The position numbers and the translations under genes are program-made. A DNA stretch of 64,000 bases from NCBI RefSeq assembly GCF_026210795.1, contig NC_089447.1, positions 2,482,501 to 2,546,500 on the forward strand, read 5' to 3'. The DNA comes from Rhizophagus irregularis. Its lineage: Eukaryota > Glomeromycota > Glomeromycetes > Glomerales > Glomeraceae. The notes below the pieces were generated by a model, which saw only the letters and a program-made list of their open reading frames with translations, made no database searches and was not told the DNA's origin. This document shows positions 48,772 to 58,129 of the stretch, one piece after another; position 1 is the first letter of the stretch; each line of letters starts with the position of its first letter.

Positions 48772-50775
48772 TTATTGGGAGTTCGCGTTATCGCGAGCAG
48801 CCAAGAATTGTTTTTGTTGAGCCATGCCTTGTTGTACTGTTTTAGTGAGTTCAGTGACTGTAGCAGTAAGGGAGGAAAGGCGATCTTGTGGTGATGTGGC
48901 AGGGCCAGGGATCAAATTCATACGGGGAGGAAGGAGAATATGTGAATGAGCAGTGAAATTAGGATCATTCGATGGTGAAACAGGAGAACTAAAATCCATG
49001 AGGTTGTCACTAAGACGTCGAGGATCAGAGGGTTCAATATTATCCCATCCTTGGTTCATAGATTTAATTTCGGGGGCAGGAGGAGCTTGAGGTTGTTGGG
49101 ACCTTGGAATAGGAGGGGAAGAATAGTGGTCTTCTAGCCATTTAACCCGATTTTGAAGTTGGGCAAATTCTGTGGTGAGGTGAGTAATTTCTTCGAGTAT
49201 GATAGTGATTTGTTCGGTGATATGTTGCCAATCCATTAAGGGTGGGATATTCATTGCAACTGTGTCATAGTCCAATTCAGATTGAGAAGGACGATGAGGA
49301 CGATGACGATGATTATTATGTTGAGAGCGCGAATGGGAAGATCTAGGGCGGGAATGGGATCGGGAGGGAGCTTTTCTTCCAGCAGCGTCAGCATAAGATC
49401 GTTGCCAGGAATTATCAGGACGCGCAAAACGATTATGACGTTTAGCGGGATGAGAAGAAGGTAAGTGTTTATTATATAATTCACGCAATTTATCATTGCT
49501 AGACCACGGACGAGAGGGACATTGAAGAGCACGTGACGAAGCGCATCTATCCGGAGTACATCCGGGATGACCACAACAATGGCAAAGAGAGGAGACTTCG
49601 GTAGGTTCATGCCAAGTAAGGCCAATAGATTTGAGAGCACAAGTAATCCCCATAGCCGATTCTTTAGTAGCAGCAGAGGAAAAGTGTACATACGCATAAG
49701 GTTTAGGATTGTAAGAATTGTAGGAGAAAGGGATGTTGACGCTTTTAGCAGAAACTTCTTTGGCAATTTCAGAAAGGTCGGCGGCAACAGAACCTCGAGG
49801 AAGGCCGGCAAGAAGTGCAACGTGGGCGCGTCTGATAGCGCGTTGATCAGATGAATGAGAAGCAGGGCAGACGCGTAAACAATGTCCAGTACAAAGAACA
49901 GCCCACGTGTTTTCAAATTGTTCCATGGCAGCGGTGGAGTCAAAAACTATATACGCAGTGCGATAAAGTTTCGAAAGACGCGTACGGCAGTGGGTAACAA
50001 TACCATAACAGGAGAATGTACCCCTTAATTGTGCATCGGTGACAAAGAGAGGGATGTCGGTAACTACCAGGATACGAAGCTGTTCATCTACCTTTTTAGC
50101 AGATGGGTCATGTTTGTGAAACTGTAGATCATGCAGGGAGGAGATAGGCGCAGCGATAGCTTTTTCCATATCGGGTTTGGAACGAAAGAAGGCAACGATA
50201 ATTTTATTATCGCCTGATCCTTGAGTGGTAGCTTTACTACCATAAGAGGAAAAGGAGGAGAATTCTCTGTCAGTCACGTCGCAAGCTTCGCGATTGGTTT
50301 TGAAGTGGGTCCAAAATCCTTTGATAGTAGAGGGCGCAGCCGCAGCATAAAAGCGAAGAAGGGAAGATTGTATAGCGGCGGCAGACGCGTCGGGAGACGC
50401 AGCGCGTTCAGGGTCAGGAGATAAAATTTCTACAGATTTTCCTTTATCTGCAGAGTTAGAAGGGGAGTGTTGGGAATCATCAAGGGAAGAACCAGAGTCG
50501 GGGGCCAAAAGGGACGCGTTGGTGTCAACGGGAGGAGAAGGCGAAGTTGAAGTATTTTCCTGAGGAGCAGGAGGAGTCAAAATATTGTCTTGGTCCATAA
50601 CGGGTTCAGAAGAAACCCGTGTGCATTTTGCAGAGTTGTCGGTCAAAGGTTGCGAAGTAGGACCTGGGATAGAAGCAGAAGAACCTTGACCTTGAACGTT
50701 GCCAGAAGGAGGACTCTGGGCAGGACGTTTTGGAGCAGAAGAACCGGAAGCTTTATTATTTCGTCTGTTAGTCAT
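48772..50775 (-). CDS. LINE family A ORF1 protein (RNA-binding, zinc knuckle), intact
   Basis: 667 residues with no interruption. The N terminus (about 1-150) is Ser/Pro-rich and disordered. An RRM-like fold is suggested at about 230-300 (LRILVVTDIPLFVTDAQLRG then GIVTHCRTRLSK). A second nucleic-acid-binding-like stretch follows at about 315-380. A compact cysteine-histidine motif CHCCGHPGCTPDRC lies near 400. Basic Arg/Ser/His repeats (SRSHSRPRSSHSRSQHNNHRH) follow at about 470-500, then a coiled coil (about 520-550) and a C-terminal helix. LINE ORF1 proteins coat the element RNA and escort it to the target. The start is 5' of all similarity and has no upstream alternative. Confidence 0.85.
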   Translation of the reverse strand: MTNRRNNKASGSSAPKRPAQSPPSGNVQGQGSSASIPGPTSQPLTDNSAKCTRVSSEPVMDQDNILTPPAPQENTSTSPSPPVDTNASLLAPDSGSSLDDSQHSPSNSADKGKSVEILSPDPERAASPDASAAAIQSSLLRFYAAAAPSTIKGFWTHFKTNREACDVTDREFSSFSSYGSKATTQGSGDNKIIVAFFRSKPDMEKAIAAPISSLHDLQFHKHDPSAKKVDEQLRILVVTDIPLFVTDAQLRGTFSCYGIVTHCRTRLSKLYRTAYIVFDSTAAMEQFENTWAVLCTGHCLRVCPASHSSDQRAIRRAHVALLAGLPRGSVAADLSEIAKEVSAKSVNIPFSYNSYNPKPYAYVHFSSAATKESAMGITCALKSIGLTWHEPTEVSSLCHCCGHPGCTPDRCASSRALQCPSRPWSSNDKLRELYNKHLPSSHPAKRHNRFARPDNSWQRSYADAAGRKAPSRSHSRPRSSHSRSQHNNHRHRPHRPSQSELDYDTVAMNIPPLMDWQHITEQITIILEEITHLTTEFAQLQNRVKWLEDHYSSPPIPRSQQPQAPPAPEIKSMNQGWDNIEPSDPRRLSDNLMDFSSPVSPSNDPNFTAHSHILLPPRMNLIPGPATSPQDRLSSLTATVTELTKTVQQGMAQQKQFLAARDNANSQ

Positions 50776-50922
50776 AGCTAAAAGTAGAAGGGAGAACTCA
50801 AATATGTAATAGTTAGAAGTAACGCGAAGTAAATAATAAAAATACTTCGAAAAAATCTTTTTTATTTTTTGTCGCTATATTGTCGTGAAGGCAACAGGAG
50901 AGAGTTAGTTTTATCCTTTTCC

Positions 50923-51525
50923 TTTGCTAGTGTTTACGGCCAGACCACCCATTGCCTCTTATGAAACTAATCTCGGGTCTGTGTCCTATCATCTTCAATG
51001 GGCAACTATTATACCGAGTACTTAATTCCTCAGGTAGCAGCACCACTATAGAAGACATCTTCCATCGGGCCATTATAGGCTGATCTGAAGCTAGGTACAC
51101 ACCGCCTACTCATCCTATACCCATTGCATGATACTGATACTCAATTTATTTAACGACCTTTAGAGAGCATCTACTTTCATGGAGGACTTTCGACAGGTAA
51201 CATCAACCATCTAGTACCCTTCCATACCACCATTTTAGGTACTAAGTCTCACTCAAAGGCCACTACAGCCCGCGATTACCTAGCACCAATAGTACAGTTG
51301 TTTACCCCAAGTGGTATACTTTGTAGTGATCACTCAGACAGGAAGTAGCAGGCTTCTGTCCAGGATCACCCCTTATGGTGGGTATCAACCACCAGGGATC
51401 ACCAACCAGGCCACCCAAGAAGTGGGGAATCGAACCCCATAACCATGCTACCTGTTCTGTGCACGAACACCTTGGTTGGTCTAAGACCTAACAGAAGGTC
51501 AAACTACCACTAAGACATTGCACCC
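50923..51525 (-). mobile_element. tRNA-headed SINE C at site A
   Basis: A 603-base insert between site A words at 50906-50922 and 51526-51542. The minus strand starts GGGTGCAATGTCTTAGTGGTAG (A-box-like), with GGGTTCGATTCCCCAC (B box) at about 51440-51425. The body matches the 3' two thirds of SINE A with about 10-15 percent differences by eye. It lacks the outer tRNA-like head of SINE A, so SINE A may be a compound or longer form. Confidence 0.72.
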
Positions 51526-51542
51526 TAGTTTTATCCTTTTCC

Positions 51543-52032
51543 TTTGCAAACAGTCTTATGACTTTTATCTTTTATTCATATTTAAAATTTCGAAAACGTA
51601 ATCGAACAATATTACAAAAATAAGAAAATAAACTAATAAAAAATAAAAAGAGTAGCTTCACGACTCATACAAGTAAAGAAATCTAAACTAAAATAAAATT
51701 AGAGCAAAGAAAAACTAAACTATTACAGAATCGTATACCCCAACTTTACCCGAAGCCGCTGAGTGAATAACTATCCAACATCCAAAAAATCCAGTCCGTT
51801 ACCAGAAAGAAATCCTAAGAGGTTGAACTGTTAAGCGGCACAGAAAATCCAAGTGCGAGATCCATGATCCACCCCGAATTATAGAAGAAGATATCCAAGA
51901 AATCCAGGAATCCTGAGAAACTGTTGCCAAAGAAGAGTTGTGTTTATGTGAAAAAGTAGCAAAAGAGGAGAAATTTGTAGACGGGCCACATAATTTGGAA
52001 GCAGCCGAGATACCCTGCGACTCTTCCCAAGC
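51543..52032 (-). mobile_element. 5'-truncated LINE family A copy 3
   Basis: 490 bases matching the 3' end of family A copy 2: the tail, the untranslated region, and the last 70 or so codons of ORF2 (AWEESQGISAASKL to VQPLRISFW, in frame down to 51799). It is bounded by TAGTTTTATCCTTTTCC (51526-51542) and AAGTTTTATCCTTTTCC (52033-52049). Confidence 0.85.
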
Positions 52033-52675
52033 AAGTTTTATCCTTTTCCGATCACTGGCTGACGAGTTATTCAACAAAATGTTAAACATCGGCATTATAA
52101 TATTTCTTGATTTACGTTTACTGCGCCATTTAACATTTTGCTAAATTTCTCAGTACCTAGTGATTGTAAAAAGACGATTTATAGATCGTTGGCATCGCCT
52201 TATCGAGACAAATCGAATGGTGGTAAGCTCATCTCTCTGTGATCAATATTGACGGAGTTATTACTTAAAAACCATTTAATATTTTTTAATTTCGGAAATT
52301 GATCTAGTGATTGGATTTCGATGTATCTTATACCATTAGATTCGTCTCATCAAGACGAATTGAATGGTAGTAAGATCGTCTTTCTAGGATCAATATTGGC
52401 AGAGTTATTACACAAAAACCATTAATATTTTTTTAATTTCGGAATTTAATCTAGTAATTGGGTTTCGACGTATTTTATACCATTAGAACCGCCTCATCAA
52501 GACGAATCAAATGGCAGTAAGATCATCTCTCTACGATTAATATTGGCGAAATTACGATACAATAAAGTTTTAAGTATAATTCTGGCTAAAATTATGTTAA
52601 TTTTTGGCCAGAATTATGATATACAAATATAAGAAATTTTTTTATATAGTCACATCTCTTTATAATCACCAAATA

Positions 52676-55600
52676 TTTTCCATTACTGCTGAATTTTACA
52701 CTTTAAATAATATTCAAGCAAATTCAGCAAAATATATCCTTCTTTCTTCTGAACATTTTTCTCAAACTATTGTATTTGATCTATTCCCATCTTCTTTAAA
52801 TACGATTCATACCCTTACTTTAAAGGCGTTAGCCTTATCTACATCTTTTCGGTTTTTAGGTGTTTGGTTTAACCTTTCGGCTTCTTCTCATTTCGTTCAT
52901 AACCAAACTGCTTCCATGGTCAAAGACATGGCCGCTCTACTCAGTCCTAAAAAACTTTTAGCACAACATATAGCTTATCTTTATAACGTTGTCCTACTTC
53001 CGCGGCTAGAATTTCGCCTACAAACCACATTATTTGCAGAATCTACCATTAATCGCATGGTTTCTCCAATGCTTTCTCTTATTCGTCAGAAGGCTGGTTT
53101 GGCCTCAGTTACTCCTCTTTCCGCGCTTTTCACTCTGTTGCCTTTCTCTATTCAACAAGCGTTTGGTCGATTTCTATCATCCCATGTGGCTTCATGGCAG
53201 AAAATTTTCTCTCACCCTTCATATAAGCTATTTGCTAATTATATGATTACTTATCTCCAAGGTTTTTGGACTGTGATGCCTGCCCTTCTACTATTGATCT
53301 GGAACCATGGTCCCATACCTTTTCCTTGCGAACACATTCTTTATTTAATTCTTTATTGTTCTCCTCTCGTTTAAATATCACGTGGTTTTTATTGTTCCGA
53401 CCTCCGAGAAAAGACTTACGTCCGGCGATTCCACTCCGGTCTATTTTACCGAAAGATTTATTTACTTCCATGAAAAATGTTCGAAACAATTTTGGCACTC
53501 GTTTTCTTGCCCAACTGGTTTCTCCGTGTGGCTCTCGACTTCTCTCATGGAAAGATTTACACTTTCTTAAACGAGTTTCGAACAAAGGATCTGTGCCTGC
53601 TTGGTTTACTTTCTTATTTAATTTTATTGTTATTTCTGATTCTTCTTCCTTTTTTGTTTTACCGCAATTTAAGATTCCTATTTTTCATACAGTAGCTTCC
53701 ATTTCTTTTATCGACGTTAGTCGAAATTATTGGTTTAACCCTCAATGGGCTATTTCTTTTAATCGTAATACTAACTCTTTTCTTGTTGGCCGTGTGATTA
53801 CTACCTATCCTACTCCACGTAATGAAGCTCTTATTTCACATTGGATTGCGTCTTCAGTTGATGACTTGCTTTCTGATTTTACTGCATGCCAAGGTTGTGC
53901 CTCTGCTATTCCGCGATCCTCTACTTCTAAGACTTTGATTAAACGATGTCCCTCCGAAGGATGTTTTTCTCATGTTCCGTTATCAAGTTTGATCCGTTAT
54001 CCTACGAAACCACGTACTTATATACATGCAGATACTCGCTCGGTTTCACTTTCTGCCTCGTTAGGCTATGCCAAATCTCTTTTATTATTCCAGCTTTTTG
54101 CTTCGGTTCAACTACCTCCTATAACTGATCAAGTGTCTAGGACTTCCGATATTCAACTTCCTTCTTCGGTGTCTACACTTTATATTGATGGTTCCTTTCT
54201 TCCTCCTTCTAGTCATCCGGTATCCTCGATGGCTTACGCATGGACTGCTATAGATCCTGATGGATTTATTTTAGAATCTCACTATAATATTATTTCTTCC
54301 ATTTTTCCTTCTGCTTTACGTTCAGAAGTTTTTGCTTTATTACATGGATTAGACTCCCTCCCTCGGAATTCTTCGATAACTGTCGCCACTGATTGTGCTC
54401 AATTACTTTCTTTATGGTCTTTATATGTGGATGCTCCTTTTATTCCCAGAATGCTTAAAGAATCCAACCACCTTTTGTGGTCCTCCATACGCACTATTAT
54501 GTTGCAAAAGAATCTGGATGTTACCTTGATTAAGGTCCCTGCTCATGCTGACGATCATTTGAATAATCATGTGGATGCATTAGCCAAAGCCGCTCATTTT
54601 GACTCACAGCTTTCTTCTTGTCTACCATTGGAATTAATGGCTCCTTGCATTTTACAATTTAATTCCTTACCTGTGGATATAAATATCCGGAAATTTATTA
54701 GAGATATTTTTGACGCCAAAAGTCTTTTGACTCTTGCTGTATTACCAAGATTTAATTCCTATTTTTCAACTTCTGATATTGATTGGGCTTGTGCCAAATT
54801 TTGTCTCAATAACAATAAGCAATTTGCCTCTCATCGGAATGGCCGTTCTGAGTTTTGTGGTTTCCGTATCAAATTACTTTTAGATATGCTTCCAACGCTT
54901 ACAACTCTTCAAAGACGAAAGCCTCACCTTTATGATCCGAGTTGGCTTTGTCCTCAATGTAATTCTTTTCCTGAGACTTTAGACCACTTGTGGACTTGTC
55001 CTTATATCTTACCGGAATTTAGCCCTTTAAATACTTTTAAAACACTTCTATTGGCTCTCCGAACTAATTATCTTGACAAATTCCTTTCCACGTCATCTTT
55101 AATACCTTTACCGGACTCTTTTGTTGCTGAATTTATGGCTCTTGATTGTTGGAATTGTGACCCTCCTTCATTTTCTTGCCTGAGACATCGCAGATTTAAT
55201 TTATACCGATATCCCTTACAAAATTCCTTGGAAATTATTTTTCTTCACTTACCATATGGTCTATTTTAAATACACCTTTGCACGACTTTCATTTTGACCT
55301 TTATGTCCAAATCTGGTTGTGCCGTTCCGTTTTCTTTCATCATTGGGAATCAGCTCAAGGCATTACAAAAAAAATGAAATCGTCAGCTCTTGGGCCTTCT
55401 TCTATTCTTTGTCCTTCCACTAATATTCCTCTTGACTCTTCGACACCTTCCTTGGCGACAGCTTCCTTGGATTCCTGGGTTTCTTGGGTTTCCTCTTCTA
55501 TAATCCGTGGGGGATCTTGGATTTCACATTTGGATTTTTGGCGCCGCTTAACAGTTCAGCCTCTACTTAGGATTTCCTTTTGGTAACGGATTGGATCTTA

Positions 55601-55853
55601 GGACATGCTGGATAGTTGACTCACACTGGCCCTTCGGGTAAAGTTGGGGTATGCGTATTCTGTAATAGTTTAGTTTTTCTTTACTTAATTTTATTTTGTT
55701 TAGATTTCTTTACTTGTATGAATCGTGAAGCTAGTTCTTTTTATTTTTTATGTTTATTTTCTATATTTGATATTTGTAATATTGTTCGATTTGTTTGTTG
55801 TACTTTTCGTTTAAAATTAATAATAAAAGATAAAGTCATAAGACTGTTTGCTC
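52676..55853 (+). mobile_element. 5'-truncated LINE family B copy at site B
   Basis: Begins mid reverse transcriptase (TTTCCATTACTGCTGAATTT) and ends AGACTGTTTGCTC. It is flanked by direct repeats ATAATCACCAAATA (52662-52675 and 55854-55867), which is site B of the host transposon. The coding part (to about 55586) includes the end of RT, RNase H with intact-looking LYIDGSF (54178), and the finger WLCPQCNS (54949). The frame breaks near 53262 and near 55200, so it is dead. Confidence 0.88.
52677..55586 (+). pseudogene. LINE family B ORF2 3' fragment
   Basis: The frame starts inside RT just after the FMDDS block and continues through the thumb (SFRFLGVWFNLSASS), a frameshift near 53262, then a 667-residue open stretch (53266-55269) holding RNase H (DGS, Glu in LRSEVFALL, Asp in TVATDCAQL, His-Asp in KVPAHADD and VDALAKAAH) and the CCHC-like finger. 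A second frameshift near 55200 shifts the last about 110 codons (DFHFDLYVQIWLCRSVFF to RISFW), which end at 55586. By eye it is very close to the full-length copy at 55870-63859. Confidence 0.85.
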
Positions 55854-56010
55854 ATAATCACCAAATATGGAGGATCATCGCAACTCTCTCCTGAATTTTT
55901 GAAAATACTAATAAAATTTATTTTTGAAATTTTCGTTCAAAAATTTCTAAGTGCTCGTTCACAATACTAATATTTCCACAGTTGCTTTCCTCTTTACTGA
56001 GCTTTAAACT

Positions 56011-58129
56011 ATGACTACACCTCCAGCTCCTTCTGTTATTAACCCGGATATTCTACCACCACCGTGTCCTATTGTTTCTACTCCCTCTGGAGCCGACCTT
56101 TATCTCCCACTAGTACCGTTGGCGCACCCAATAAACGTACATGTACTGTCTCTGATGACGCGATGAATGTTGATATAACTTCGCCTCAGCTCCTGCTCCC
56201 ACCCTTGCTTCTACCGTTCCTTCTGGTCTTCCTGTCAACAAAGTCCAAGTGATCACCTCTCCTCAAAATACTACTACTCCTATTGAAACTGTTGACGCTT
56301 CTATCCATGCCCCCTCTAACACTGACGGTAAAGGCAAAGCTGTTGCCTTCGATATCCCAGAACGCCGACCATCCCCTGATGGTAATGCTGCCGCTATCAA
56401 ATCTGCACCCACTCGTTATCATGCTGCGGCATATCTACGCGACGCGCCTGACGCGTTCAAAGCTAAATTCACCACCAATCGCTCCATGTGTGACGAAGTG
56501 GATTGTTCACTCTCCCGATATTCTTCTTATAGCGCCCGTGCACGTTGCGATGGATCAGGCGATAACAAAAAGATCCTTGTCTTCTTTTATGATCAGCATG
56601 ATTATACTGATTGTGTCAGCTCCCCACGTGCTGATCTTCTCAATTTAGCCTTCACCCATTATTCTCCTGCAGATGCCAAACTCAATGACGAAGCAAAGTC
56701 TTTGTTTGTTACCGACATCCCACTCTTCCTAAACGAGACGCAAGTCTGCCAAGCATTTTCCCGATATGGCACTGTGATTAAGTGTAAACTCACCCCTAAG
56801 AAACATTATTACAATGGCCATATCCAATTTTCCTCCGCAGATGCAATTGCCCAATTTAATGATATCTGGGCGATTATCTGCCTAGGCAATTCTTTACGTG
56901 TCTGCCCGGCATCCTTTTCGAAAACCCAACGTGATAGCTGAAGAGAACATGTCGCTATCCTCGCTGGTATTCCAAAAAATATCAAAGAAGCTGACCTTCT
57001 AGAAATCGCTTCCCAAGTTAACGCGAAAGCTCTTAACGTACCTCTTTCTGTCAACTCTTACAAGCCCAAACCTTATGTCTATTTAAATTTCTCCTCGTTT
57101 GATACCCTTGAAGCTGCTAAAGAATTATCTGTGGCTTTCCGAGGCAAAGGCTTAACATGGCATCCTCCCAACGAAGCTCACACCTTGTGTCATGTATGCG
57201 GACGTCAAGGTTGCTCCCCTTCTGTATGCAACCCTCGTCCTACACGCAAAGTGGATGATCGACTTAATAAACTTTATTCACGTTTCAATGCTAGCCCTAA
57301 GCGTGGCCATCAGGATTCACGCCAATCACGTAACAATTCTAATTCCCGTTCAAGATCGTGATCCAATTCTAGATCCCGCAATAATAATCCCTCTTCATCC
57401 CGTTCCGGCAATAGCAACAATAATACTAACACTTCTCAATGCCCTCCTCGAAGTAACAACCGGACCAACAATAATGCTAATAATCACAGGAACAATGAAA
57501 AAAGTTCTTCCAGTTCTACTCAACCTCCACATAAACCTCATTCTGTCAGTTCTACACCAGCTACTTCTCCATCTGACAATCCTGCCCATATACTTCCTCA
57601 ACATGTTATTGATGATTTAAAGGCGCAAATTAAAGAGATCGCTAACACCCTACGTACTCTAGAGGAAACTGTCTCTTGGATGAATGATACTATCACGTCC
57701 CATGAGTATAGGCTATCTGAGCTTGAGTCAATGATGAATTATGACAACCCTGGTGACGCTGATTTGTATCCGCCTCGTGATGATCATGAAAATCAATATC
57801 ATTCTTATAATAATGGATGGGATGATGCCACAACCCAAGACACGAATTCTGGATTCAATCTTCCCCCTCATACTACCCCTTCTCTTATGGACACTTCTCC
57901 TGATGCCTCCTTCTCAGCTCTGGATCCTAACTCCGTCTTATCACGCAGACATGTCCCATTACCTAACTCCCATCCTATTATCGTTAACCCCGATGTTACT
58001 ACTTCCCGTCTGCAATCGGAAATTTCTAATGTCACCAATACACAAAAGAATCTTTCTGCCCAACTTGGTTCGATTATGGAAAAATTGGACTCCTTCTCTC
58101 ACCCAAAACCCTCCCCTTCCAATGATTGA
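56011..58129 (+). pseudogene. LINE family B ORF1, lightly damaged
   Basis: Starts MTTPPAPSVINPD at 56011. A frameshift near 56100 and another before about 56249 lead into the main frame, which runs to 58129 with TGA at 56939 and 57359. Features: a Pro/Thr-rich N terminus; a block FTTNRSMCDEVDCSLSRYSS shared with family A (FKTNREACDVTDREFSSFSS); an RRM-like LFVTDIPLFLNETQVCQAFS; the knuckle CHVCGRQGCSPSVC (57195); Arg/Ser/Asn-rich tracts; a coiled coil (IKEIANTLRTLEETVSWMND); and a C-terminal helix. Both TGA codons sit where CGA (Arg) is expected. It is the counterpart of the intact 667-residue protein at 50775-48772. Confidence 0.8.

Larger units (their letters stand above)
43076..50905 (-). 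mobile_element. LINE family A, copy 2, full length
   Basis: A 7830-base element between site A words at 43059-43075 (one mismatch) and 50906-50922. Minus-strand order: 5' leader starting at AACTCTCTCCTG (about 50905), ORF1 (50775-48772), a 54-base spacer, ORF2 (48717-43331), and a 3' untranslated region ending TAAAGTCACAAGACTGTTTGCACA. ORF1 is intact. ORF2 has two stops and one frameshift. It is the best-preserved family A copy and shows what copy 1 has lost. Confidence 0.9.
41692..52661 (+). mobile_element. Pogo-like DNA transposon, copy 3 (A end to site B), nested in copy 2
   Basis: The A end (CAGTCAACTCCCTCTATAGTC) starts at 41692 next to a TA inside the A end of copy 2, so the two A ends meet head to head and form a palindrome of about 500 bases (41444-41970). 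Site A at 41971 is filled with five retroelements (41988-52032). After them the B half (52050-52661) matches copy 1 at 21555-22180, including the 145-base subrepeats. At site B (52662) it is again interrupted, by the family B LINE array that leaves the window; its B end is not in view. Confidence 0.78.

Noticed and set aside
49251-50781. Several open frames overlapping LINE ORF1 in other frames on both strands
   Set aside because: They are shadows of the intact 667-residue ORF1, arising from its higher GC content and low stop density.
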